A program made the translations under genes and the position numbers. Of a stretch of 64,000 nucleotides of DNA, positions 36,392 through 47,449 are shown piece by piece; positions within the stretch are counted from its first letter, which is position 1, and every line of letters begins with the position of its first letter. The DNA is from Clavelina lepadiformis. Its lineage: Eukaryota > Chordata > Ascidiacea > Aplousobranchia > Clavelinidae. The notes under the pieces were generated by a model, which saw only the letters and a program-made list of their open reading frames with translations, was not told the origin of the DNA and searched no databases. The stretch covers positions 7,132,501 to 7,196,500 of the forward strand of contig NC_135243.1 in NCBI RefSeq assembly GCF_947623445.1, given 5' to 3'.

Positions 36392-37353
36392 GTTGGGTTT
36401 GAGATATTTTGGGTTCGAGATACATCCGGCGAGGATGTGAAAATCTCTCCACTTTATCCTGCAGGAATGACCAAAGTTTGCACCTTGTATTGTTTCCTTC
36501 GCCCATTCCTTACACTTTTATCCAAATAGTTTGGCAACTTAGGGCCTTGAGGTCGGAATCCTCTATATGGTTAAGGTTGATGAAGCCCCCATAGTCGGAT
36601 GGACAAATATTCATCGTCTCACGTTGACTTAACTTTTGGGCATCGTCCATGGTGGATGATTTTCTTGACTGAAGTGCTTAGCAAGCAGCAGAAGACGTTA
36701 CAGGCTTTGGTTGAGTCGGGCAAGTTAAGGATATGCAAACTGGCCGATCCAAGTTCAATCATATTGGTAAATTCATCCCTCCTAGCTTTGCGAAAATGTC
36801 ATCTCTTTACAGGCTTTAACTGAGTAGGCGCATTTGGTTTATGCATAATGCTACGGATGATGTCTTGTGTTGGGATCTTGGGGACTGGTCAAGCATAGTC
36901 CGCCTAGGTAGTGAACCCGGTAAGCTGCCCGGATTACTTGGGGTCAAAGAGGAAGTGGACATGAGCAGCTGAAACCCAATCTTCCAACGTTTGCCCGTTT
37001 TGGTTTGTTGAACCATATCCATGTGGAGCTGCTGCAATTATAGTCGCAAACATACATAGATGAGCTTTTGGTACTGGAAATAGAACCTTCATGTGGCACT
37101 GCTGGAAGTGGTTTACATATGTTAGTGATGGTAACGCCCATTAACTCCACTACCAACTATTTCACTTCGGAGCTAGTTGACCCGATTAAAATTGTCGCCA
37201 TGGTACAGGCGCATCAACGAACATTGCTATAAGCTATGAATATTGTTCTCAATGTAGCTGATCAACTTATAGTAAGGAATTTTTAGGTGAGCCCTAACTC
37301 TTGTGGTATTGCCTGGTTGGTATTGTCTTAGTTTTAGATGGTTGTATAACTAC

Positions 37354-37672
37354 AATGGCTACTTCAAAGAAACTACCACCGAAGCTCAAGGACGATGGCA
37401 TAATCACAATTTAGCGCAATAAAATTGATATGTGCCGGATGATCATCAGTGTTGCGAAGAAGAAACAACGTATTGTTATTAAATTCTTTGGAAGGGCTCA
37501 AAAAGCTGTGTCGGAGTTGAGAGTTGACCAGCTACATGGTGAAGGTGGACTAAATACCCTTACAGACTCGCAGAACAAGGCATGGAGCTATGTACATAGA
37601 GCTGTTTTAGCCTTTGTATTTCCCTATGCAGCCGATTTAAAGCCAAAAGAAAGACAGCTTGCACTTACTTAA
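37354..37672 (+). mobile_element. Fossil retroelement fragment, gag-like
   Basis: The translated stretch, with SKKLPPKLKDDG, SVAKKKQRIVIKFFGRAQ and VSELRVDQLHG, resembles the start of gag in invertebrate and fish LTR retroelements. It is broken and only this part is recognisable. The 36.8-37.3 kb DNA before it may belong to the same insertion, but I cannot define LTRs. Confidence 0.5.
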
Positions 37673-37699
37673 TGTAATGACCTTAAGCAAAATTATTCG

Positions 37700-38456
37700 T
37701 AATCTGCCTTAACGGATCAAAGTCTCATTTGAATAAGCATATATGACAGAACAAGCTTTCTGTTGCATATTCCACAGAGGGATCCTGTAATCTGGTTCTT
37801 CATTAGCTTTTACTCGGGAGATTATTTTTGCACTTTCTGACATTGACGTTGAACAAACTTATGTTAGAAGAAATATATTATAATTTCGATAAAGAAAGTG
37901 AGAAGTGATTGGACATAGAAACTGACCGTGGTGAGGCTCGGGCGTAGGTCGGATTAACGCAAAACGTTTAAGGGCCTGTAGTAGCATTTTAAGCAGTTTT
38001 GAAACGGCAACACGGCGACTGTGACGAAGGGCTTATGCACGACGTCACTATAGAAAAACTATAATTGGTTCCGGTCCAGTGCGCATGTGACGTTATTTTG
38101 GGATGGCTCATTGTAGTTATGGCTTTTGCTGAGTGTAGGTCCAGGCTAAAGTTGACATTTTGTGTTGGTTCAAAATTAAGGCTTTTTGGCTGCTTTTTTG
38201 AAAAAATGTAAGGAAAAACGTTGTATAAAAGTCGAAGCATTTAGTTGTGTGAGAATTCCAGATACGAGAATTTGCTCAAAATACTGCATTAAGTCCTTTT
38301 ATCCTACATATTGGTGGATACAAAAACTTTGCTAGGGGACCGGGTTTGTTTAGTAGCCAATGCACATTGAAAATATTTACTTTGCATTGTTTAAGATAGG
38401 GCTTCGGATGGGCCCACAGCACCTTAAAAAATCAATAGTTGTTGCTGAAACTAACC
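37700..38456. other. No recognisable gene
   Basis: Contains a GC-richer patch (37970-38120) with an 83-residue minus ORF of unknown nature, perhaps repeat-derived. Confidence 0.35.
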
Positions 38457-38636
38457 ATAGGTTGATCTGGAATGTGCGCTTTAATGAGACGGTCGACATA
38501 TCTTGCGAGTTTGTGTTCCGATGGAATAAATATAAGCTCAATTATTTTGCAAACTTTTTCACAATCTTTCAAATATAAAAGATGCTTCATGTCTGAAGGT
38601 AAACTATCTTTCAACAAGCAACATTTAGAGAAACAA

Positions 38637-38642
38637 TTTATT
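38637..38642 (-). promoter_or_regulatory. Poly(A) signal of gene C
   Basis: AATAAA on the minus strand, about 95 bp after the stop. Confidence 0.55.
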
Positions 38643-38736
38643 GTAATACAAATCACAATAAATGCAATTCTATTTTAAAACGCAATTTCAAATGCAAAGG
38701 ATTCGTTATTAGTGCCGGTCAATTTTCCATCGATGC

Positions 38737-41559
38737 TTACCTTTTAGTGGTAGTATAGCTGTAAAAATTAACACAAGAATTTAGTTTCTCTTTTAACTGC
38801 AAAGGCACATTTTAAACAATATTTCTACTTTAAATCACACACAAAACTTACCACCAAAGACGGTATTGGAAGCAGTAACTAGTGGGGGTGGGAATTTTGA
38901 CAACCCAGTTGAAGTAACTGCCGCAGTGGTAGGTGGGAGCGCAGTAAGTCTTCATAGTACACTTGTAAGAGCAAGCGTAATGTTGAACAAGATCGTCGAT
39001 CTTCTTTCTCCAATCAGCATCAAATTGACGTATCACGACATTACAATTAGAGACAAGCCTATCAGCATAGCAGCTGTACATCCATCTAACATAAGTGTTT
39101 TTATAATAGCAACTTCCGTGGTAGAATTCAAGCATGTCATGGTAGGACCTCCAGTGGACATTTTTAGCCTGAAATCGAATTGAAAACCATGGATGAAATT
39201 GGTGCATAAACTATTGATTGCTACCTACCTACATGCTAGTTTTATAATAATTATACCTTGTACATTTTCTCTATGAAATTTTTACGAGCAGCATCGCGTT
39301 GAGCTTCGAGCTTCTTCTTGTAAGCACCGATGGCAGCTGTACGTTTGGTTTTGCAAGTTTCGAAACTTGCTTTAACCTTGGCAATGAGATCATTAACGCT
39401 CTTCTTGTAAGCGGCAATCCTGGCAGTGAACTTGGTAACGCAATCAAGGATTTGAGCAGCAAGCTTAGCCTTGTATTCGGCGACCAATTTTTTAGATTGT
39501 GCTTGGAGAGCGGCGCATTGTCTGTTGATCTCAATGACGTAGTTGTAACTGATGACGCCACTGCATAAAAACGAGGTAATTACTTAAGCGTTTTGTGCAA
39601 GAAAAATGTTGGCGTCACATAAATTTTTACGTCAAACATACTTGCAAGTGTATTTGGTGCGGAGATACTGAATGTACCAGTTGTGCCTGTCCTTGATGAT
39701 CTGTTCGTACTTGGCAATGTATTGCAAATGGATGCTGATCCACTTGGATTTCCAAGAGCTAAAAGCAGCAGTACGGGCCCGGACAACTTCGTCTCTCTTC
39801 TTGGTTAATTCAGCAACAACACCATCGATGCTACCAGCGTCATCTTTTAAAACGAATTCAAATTAAAAAACTAACTATCAACAGAGAATTTAGTCTATCG
39901 GGTGTATACTTACTGACGTCACACTTCTTCAAGTTCTTGTAGGTGCAGGAGCGGTATTTGTAAACGAAAGGAGACAAAGAATAACGAGCATATTTGTAGG
40001 TGTTCTTGTAACAATACCAGGTACCAAGGCTCTTGCTAAAAAGTGTTGTGTATCAAACGAGGCTCATAATAATAATTTTTGTTAAATATATAAACATCAA
40101 CTCACCAGTTGGTGTAGTAAGTTTTGCTGGAGAATCTGTTTCCGTATCCGGCGTAGCAACGATATGCGCAGGTGTAGTACTGGACAAGCTTAGCACGGTA
40201 TTGAGCAAGATGTGCAGCGTATTGTCTGGACAAAGAGTAAACCCTGAACTTTTGGGATGAGTGGTAGCTGGAGACGACCCAGTTGAGCTTCCAGTATTCC
40301 CAGTAAGATTGACCATTATCTGGAGAAATTATGTTTTACATTAAAATCTCAGTGTATCAAGTTAGAGCATGTGATGAAACTGCCAAAGCAAATTATTCCC
40401 TCACCGTAAAGTTTGTGCAAAGCTGCTCTGTATCCGGCAACGTTCTTTCCGCAAATTGCCAGATTCATGGCGGTGAATTTGTTGACGTAATCCTTGATCT
40501 TGGCATCGAGTTTAGTTTTGTATTCGGCAAGCTTTTGGAGACGGGTGTTCAAGCAATCAACGGTACTAAATAAAGTTTTAGCTTGTTTGTTACAAGAAAC
40601 GTTTAAGTTTTGAAATCCATTTTTGACGCGAATACTTACGACTTAACCATCTTTTCGTGATATTGAGCGACCATGCTGAGTTTTGCTCTGGCACCTGTGC
40701 AATAACGACCAACAGCGGCAAGCTTGGCCTGGAGGAGTCTCTGCTTGTATTCGTTGATCCTCCTGTCTCGTTCAGCAATGAGAACCGACTTGTTGGCCAA
40801 AGGATAGGCGCAGCTGCAAATATTTTATGCTTTAAATACTTTTACAGGTACAGGTATATAGAATTTAATTGCTGTTCTCTTGTGGACGTTGCTCTCCATA
40901 TGAAATATTTGAACATGGATTATCAGGTTGACACTAAAATGATTTATCTAAATGTAATTGATATTTACTTACAGGTAGTTATAATAGATCTTGATGTAAT
41001 GTTCGAATTCGTTGGTGTACTTGGCATGAGCAGCACAGATGCTATTAATGAATTGACCTTTTTGGCTTGAAATATCCTGTGAGGCCTTGATATAGTGTGG
41101 TCTCAAGCAGCCCCTCAATTCCTTTTCCAGATCAGGAACGGAAGATTCTTTTCAACAAACAATCGGTCAAAACCTTTTATTGAAAATAAGTTTTTTTTTC
41201 ACGTTTACCAAAACAAAATCAAACTTACCCCTCCAACTTGGTTGACCACATCTATCATTGGGGTAATACTTCAAGTAAGGTGCGTAGTACTTAATGTCAC
41301 AATAAGCATGGTTGAATTTAATGCTGTATGTGTAGCAATTGGTAGTGGGAAAGACGCAGAATTTATGCGCACACCAATAGTTGTACGGATGAATGTAGGA
41401 AAGAGCGCTGGATGCCTGTCCGAAAAGAATTGGTTGATTTTATTAATAATACCTTTAAGCGTAGTACGTTATACTAATTAGATATCACAAAGCGTAACTA
41501 AGTTATAACCATAATTTACTTACGGCAATGCACGCGAAAAGAACCAACAAAAGCTTCAT
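38737..41559 (-). CDS. Secreted Tyr/Lys/Cys-rich helical protein, copy C (11 exons)
   Basis: Exons, 5' to 3' on the minus strand: 41559-41524, 41415-41229, 41147-40973, 40813-40640, 40565-40405, 40319-40106, 40035-39914, 39843-39642, 39560-39257, 39168-38852, 38758-38737. Junctions are GT-AG and in phase; 637 residues. It is a paralogue of A/B: six of the eleven exons have the same length in both (36, 175, 174, 161, 304 and 317 bp), and intron phases match. It starts MKLLLVLFACIA. Helical segments keep YKxxL units (YKQRL, YKTKL, YKAKL, YKKSV, YKKKL), and the C-terminal module keeps YACSYKC and YHCGSYFNW. The last exon ends CYTTTKR, unlike gene D, because of a 2-bp length difference in that exon. 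Function unknown; a secreted structural protein is inferred. Confidence 0.85.
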
Positions 41560-41620
41560 GGTGCTGTCCAAGATGCTTGTTTAGTCGAATGAAGACTGGT
41601 TAATATATTTCTGTCGAGCC

Positions 41621-41628
41621 GTTTATAT
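41621..41628 (-). promoter_or_regulatory. TATA box of gene C
   Basis: TATATAAA on the minus strand, about 70 bp upstream of the ATG, within AGTATATAAACGGCTCGAC, shared with gene D. Confidence 0.7.
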
Positions 41629-42059
41629 ACTGTTTCTCCTCTACTTCTCCGATGTTTAATTCTGTTGTGTTTTATCACGCAACTACTCATTTATGCAAAC
41701 AAATGCATTTTAAAAACTAGCTTTTTTAATTTAACAAAACAACTTTTAAGAAATTTACTGTAAAGTACTCACATGCGAATATTTGTTCTAAATGTTATGA
41801 CGGCTTCCAGGTTACCATTTCCATACGACATTAATATATTAGTCGTTATTTATTAAAATTTTGTTGTTTTAACCCTTTGTTGTGATGATTTGCAACATCA
41901 TTTGTCAAACGATTTGTAACAAATATAGTTCTTTGTTGTTTGCAGAAGCAAGGTTAATTGTTTTTACATTTGAGCTGTTTATAATCACACTTCAAAAACC
42001 TACAACGCAATGCATCCACTTTGGCGTTAGAAACGTCTCGCAAAACACAACAAGAAATC

Positions 42060-43847
42060 AATACGTTCATCGTTTCAGATTTTTTCTCGTTAAGTGACGT
42101 AGTTATATTTTTAACAATTATATCTTGTTTTCTTCTAGGCTTTTAAGAAATAAAATCTGTCGCTGGGTCAACAATTGATATAGGCATCCCAAGAGAAACA
42201 CAAATTGATATGGACTAGCGACTAGATTTGACAATCAGTTGAGTTATAAATTTTATTTCTATAACATACTTTTTGACAAATTTGACAATATCAAAAACAA
42301 GGTTAACGAAATGTAACGGTAGATTGAGTAAGTCAATCAATGTAGATCGAAGTCGGATAAAAAAGAATAAAACAGGAAAACATTAATTTTAAATCTTGAT
42401 CTAAAACACAATGTTTTGTTTAAAAATAACTCATAGGCACACCTATTGACTATTGCATACAAAATAATAAACGCTCTATTTCACAAGAGATTTTATTGGA
42501 AATATTTTATCAACGAAAAACATTTTTTCGCCAATAACATACTGTATAAGTGTATATGAAGGCATTCTTATCACAGAAAGTCTAAAAATTTTCTTCGTCC
42601 TATATAGATATTTATGTTTATCAAGTATCGACAACAATCCCAGTAAAAAAATTATCTATAGCGTAAAGTAATTCAAATCAAATTTATACATTGTTGCAAC
42701 TATTAGTAATAAGCGAACTGATAGACTGGTGATAACTGCTTCTCCTTCCAGGATCTCTTCCACACGATTCTTCAATGTTGAAAGTTACAACAAGGTATCC
42801 ATGCAGAAATGAAATTTTCGAAACAATACTTAACGTTTTTCTTTGATCTTCTACCTTAAAAGTGTTAAATAGAACAAAATGATAAAAAAAGTCCTTTAGA
42901 ATCTTATAGATAAAAAAGATCGCTTCAATCTGCTTAAATTATACATCTTCCAAGTTATTAGTCCAACATGCACCTCATATACAAAGACATAGAAAGTCAT
43001 ACTCTGATACGCAAAATATTGAATCAGGTGTAAGCCATCCTCATCCCAGTCAGTTACTGCTTCCAATAACGTCTTTGGCGGTAAGTTTTGTGTGTCAGTT
43101 CTGCTTTTTGCAAAGTCACAGATATTTGCGAAAACATTAACTTCAAAAAACTTTCAAATCTGTTTTCGAAGACTTCATTTTTTCCACAAAAAGCGAAATA
43201 TTAAGACCTTTACAAAACATGATCAGAAAAGATGTTTGACGAAGATATGTAAGGTTCAGGAAGATTTGCCAACCTTCAGCGGAGCGTTGCAGTGGTGCGC
43301 GTACTCCAAAGGGTTCTGGGTGTATTATTAGGATTTATTACCAAACGCAAAGGAGAGATTTTGAAGCACTACGAGAAGTGGTATACACTGTCTCACCGTA
43401 TCCTAAAACTAGATTTGTATATGTGTATATTTTTGGCTTGAACTATTTTAGTGTTTTAATTTGAACTCTGTGTGACTGATGTACTTCTTTCTACCGATGT
43501 ACTTTTTTCTTTTGTTGTTATTCTTTAAAGTGAGGGGCAAGTCCAAAAACAAGTTGATCTTATATGAACGAACACTATTAAGAACAGTACTTACTGAATA
43601 TTGTGGAAAATAGTTTTGAAAAATAATTCTGGGTTAGGTAATAATAATCAAAAGAAAATAGCAGGATTGGCGAATCGAACTTTTTGATCGAAAAAGTAAA
43701 CGTTCGGGTGAATACAAGAGTGAAGCTCGAGTTCGTGACAACACTTAAAATGGTGACGTTCGTGCTGGACGTTCGGGCTCGTCGGCCTGATCGGCAAATT
43801 CCAACAAAATACACTGGCATGCAAAAACAGATACGATGAACACTTTA
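42060..43847. other. Spacer between genes C and D
   Basis: 1.8 kb of DNA unique to neither arm, AT-rich, holding the exon relic at 43037-43098 and no other recognisable gene. Any promoter shared by the two divergent genes would have to reach across it. Confidence 0.5.
43037..43098 (+). pseudogene. Relic of exon 10 of a further family copy
   Basis: The stretch containing AGTTACTGCTTCCAATAACG and GTCTTTGGCGGTAAGTTTTG matches the end of exon 10 and the donor of genes C and D with only a few changes. It stands alone, without neighbouring exons, in the spacer. Confidence 0.8.
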
Positions 43848-44276
43848 ATTTCTTGTTGTGTTTTGCGAGACGTTTCTAACGCCAAAGTGGATGCATTGCG
43901 TTGTAGGTTTTTGAAGTGTGATTATAAACAGCTCAAATGTAAAAACAATTAACCTTGCTTCTGCAAACAACAAAGAACTATATTTGTTACAAATCGTTTG
44001 ACAAATGATGTTGCAAATCATCACAACAAAGGGTTAAAACAACAAAATTTTAATAAATAACGACTAATATATTAATGTCGTATGGAAATGGTAACCTGGA
44101 AGCCGTCATAACATTTAGAACAAATATTCGCATGTGAGTACTTTACAGTAAATTTCTTAAAAGTTGTTTTGTTAAATTAAAAAAGCTAGTTTTTAAAATG
44201 CATTTGTTTGCATAAATGAGTAGTTGCGTGATAAAACACAACAGAATTAAACATCGGAGAAGTAGAGGAGAAACAG

Positions 44277-44284
44277 TATATAAA
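44277..44284 (+). promoter_or_regulatory. TATA box of gene D
   Basis: TATATAAA 70 bp upstream of the ATG, same context as gene C. Confidence 0.7.
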
Positions 44285-44346
44285 CGGCTCGACAGAAATA
44301 TATTAACCAGTCTTCATTCGACTAAACAAGCATCTTGGACAGCACC

Positions 44347-47161
44347 ATGAAGCTTTTGTTGGTTCTTTTCGCGTGCATTGCCGTAAGTAAATTATGGTTA
44401 TAACTTAGTTACGCTTTGTGATATCTAATTAGTATAACGTACTACGCTTAAAGGTATTATTAATAAAATCAACCAATTCTTTTCGGACAGGCATCCAGCG
44501 CTCTTTCCTACATTCATCCGTACAACTATTGGTGTGCGCATAAATTCTGCGTCTTTCCCACTACCAATTGCTACACATACAGCATTAAATTCAACCATGC
44601 TTATTGTGACATTAAGTACTACGCACCTTACTTGAAGTATTACCCCAATGATAGATGTGGTCAACCAAGTTGGAGGGGTAAGTTTGATTTTGTTTTGGTA
44701 AACGTGAAAAAAAAACTTATTTTCAATAAAAGGTTTTGACCGATTGTTTGTTGAAAAGAATCTTCCGTTCCTGATCTGGAAAAGGAATTGAGGGGCTGCT
44801 TGAGACCACACTATATCAAGGCCTCACAGGATATTTCAAGCCAAAAAGGTCAATTCATTAATAGCATCTGTGCTGCTCATGCCAAGTACACCAACGAATT
44901 CGAACATTACATCAAGATCTATTATAACTACCTGTAAGTAAATATCAATTACATTTAGATAAATCATTTTAGTGTCAACCTGATAATCCATGTTCAAATA
45001 TTTCATATGGAGAGCAACGTCCACAAGAGAACAGCAATTAAATTCTATATACCTGTACCTGTAAAAGTATTTAAAGCATAAAATATTTGCAGCTGCGCCT
45101 ATCCTTTGGCCAACAAGTCGGTTCTCATTGCTGAACGAGACAGGAGGATCAACGAATACAAGCAGAGACTCCTCCAGGCCAAGCTTGCCGCTGTTGGTCG
45201 TTATTGCACTGCTGCCAGAGCAAAACTCAGCATGGTCGCTCAATATCACGAAAAGATGGTTAAGTCGTAAGTATTCGCGTCAAAAATGGATTTCAAAACT
45301 TAAACGTTTCTTGTAACAAACAAGCTAAAACTTTATTTAGTACCGTTGATTGCTTGAACACCCGTCTCCAAAAGCTTGCCGAATACAAAACTAAACTCGA
45401 TGCCAAGATCAAGGATTACGTCAACAAATTCACCGCCATGAATCTTGCTATTTGCGGAAAGAACGTTGCCGGATACAGAGCAGCTTTGCACAAACTTTAC
45501 GGTGAGGGAATAATTTCCTTTGACAGTTTCATCACATACTCTAACTTGATACACTGAGTTTTTTAATGTAAAACATAATTTCCCCAGATAATGGTCAATC
45601 TTACTGGGAATATTGGAAGCTCAACTTGGTCGTCTCCAGTTACCACTCAACCCAAAAGTTCAAGGTTTACTCTTTGTCTAGACAATACGCTGCACATCTT
45701 GCTCAATACCGTGCTAAGCTTGTCCAGTACTACACCTGCGCATATCGTTGCTACGCCGGATACGGAAACAGATTCTCCAGCAAAACTTACTACACCAACT
45801 GGTGAGTTGATGTTTATATATTCAACAAAAATTATTATTATGAGCCTCGTTTGATACAAAACACTTTTTAGCAAGAGCCTTGGTACCTGGTATTGTTACA
45901 AGAACACCTACAAATATGCTCGTTATTCCTTGTCTCCTTTCGTTTACAAATACCGCTCCTGCACCTACAAGAACTTGAAGAAGTGTGACGTCAGTAAGTA
46001 TACACCCGATAGACTAAATTCTCTGTTGATAGTTAGTTTTTTAATTTGAATTTGTTTTAAAAGATGACGCTGGTAGCATCGATGGCGTTGTTGCTGAATT
46101 AACCAAGAAGAGAGACGAAGTTGTCCGGGCCCGTACTGCTGCTTTTAGCTCTTGGAAATCCAAGTGGATCAGCATCCATTTGCAATACATTGCCAAGTAC
46201 GAACAGATCATCAAGGACAGACACAACTGGTACATTCAGTATCTCCGCACCAAATACACTTGCAAGTATGTTTGACGTAAAAATTTATGTGAGGTCAACA
46301 TCTTCCTTCCACAAAACGCTTAAGTAATTACCTCGTTTTTATGCAGTGGCGTCATCAGTTACAATTACGTCATTGAGATCAACAGACAATGCGCCGCTCT
46401 CCAAGCACAATCTAAAAAATTGGTCGCCGAATACAAGGCTAAGCTTGCTGCTCAAATCCTTGATTGCGTTACCAAGTTCACTGCCAGGATTGCCGCTTAC
46501 AAGAAGAGCGTTAATGATCTCATTGCCAAGGTTAAAGCAAGTTTCGAAACTTGCAAAACCAAACGTACAGCTGCCATCGGTGCTTACAAGAAGAAGCTCG
46601 AAGCTCAACGCGATGCTGCTCGTAAAAATTTCATAGAGAAAATGTACAAGGTATAATTATTATAAAACTAGCATGTAGGTAGGTAGCAATCAATAGTTTA
46701 TGCACCAATTTTATCCATGGTTTTCAATTACATTACAGGCCAAAAATGTTCACTGGAGGTCCTACCATGACATGCTTGAATTCTACCACGGAAGTTGCTA
46801 TTATAAAAACACTTATGTTAGATGGATGTACAGCTGCTATGCTGATAGGCTTGTCTCTAATTGTAATGTCGTGATACGTCAATTTGATGCTGATTGGAGA
46901 AAGAAGATCGACGATCTTGTTCAACATTACGCTTGCTCTTACAAGTGTACTATGAAGACTTACTGCGCTCCCACCTACCACTGCGGCAGTTACTTCAACT
47001 GGGTTGTCAAAATTCCCACCCCCACTAGTTACTGCTTCCAATACCGTCTTTGGTGGTAAGTTTTGTGTGTGATTTAAAGTAGAAATATTGTTTAAAATGT
47101 GCCTTTGCAGTTAAAAGAGAAACTAAATTTTTGTGTTAATTGTTACAGCTACTACCACTAA
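44347..47161 (+). CDS. Secreted Tyr/Lys/Cys-rich helical protein, copy D (11 exons)
   Basis: Exons: 44347-44382, 44491-44677, 44759-44933, 45093-45266, 45341-45501, 45588-45801, 45872-45993, 46064-46265, 46347-46650, 46739-47055, 47149-47161. Junctions are GT-AG and in phase; 634 residues. Nearly the same protein as C, with few changes in exons 1-10 (for example TGAR-type codons near 45220 read TAAR in D). Signal peptide MKLLLVLFACIA; exon 2 module with YNYWCAHKFCVFPTTNCYTY; helical segments from exon 3; Cys/Tyr module YTCAYRCYAG in exon 6; second helical round in exons 8-9; C-terminal YACSYKC and YHCGSYFNW. It ends CYYH. It diverges from C across a 1.8-kb spacer. All frames are open, so it looks functional; the function is unknown. 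Confidence 0.86.
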
Positions 47162-47262
47162 AAGGTAAGCATCGATGGCAAATTGACCGGCACTAATAAC
47201 GAATCCTTTGCATTTAAAATTGCGTTTTAAAATAGAATTGCATTTATTGTGATTTGTATTAC

Positions 47263-47268
47263 AATAAA
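47263..47268 (+). promoter_or_regulatory. Poly(A) signal of gene D
   Basis: AATAAA about 100 bp after the stop. Confidence 0.55.
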
Positions 47269-47449
47269 TCGTTTCTCTAAATGTTGCTTGTTGAAAGATA
47301 GTTTACCTTCAGACATGAAAGATCTTTTATATTTGAAAGATTGTGAAAAAGTTTGCAAAATAATTGAGCTTATATTTATTCCATCGGAACACAAACTCGC
47401 AAGATATGTCGACCATCTCATTAAAGCGCACATTCCAGATTAACCTAAA

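Larger units (their letters stand above)
38457..42059 (-). repeat. Arm 1 of the second 3.6-kb inverted duplication (copy C)
   Basis: Reverse-complement copy of 43848-47447. Similarity covers gene, introns, promoter and about 500 bp upstream, ending at CACAACAAGAAAT next to the spacer. Long ORFs that span introns translate identically in both arms (for example 41095-41481 and 44425-44811). Confidence 0.9.
43848..47447 (+). repeat. Arm 2 of the second 3.6-kb inverted duplication (copy D)
   Basis: Inverted copy of 38457-42059; see that entry. Confidence 0.9.

Noticed and set aside
40657-41070. 137-residue plus-strand ORF, with a twin in copy D
   Set aside because: Antisense of exons 3-4 and the intron of gene C. 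Its conservation follows from arm similarity.
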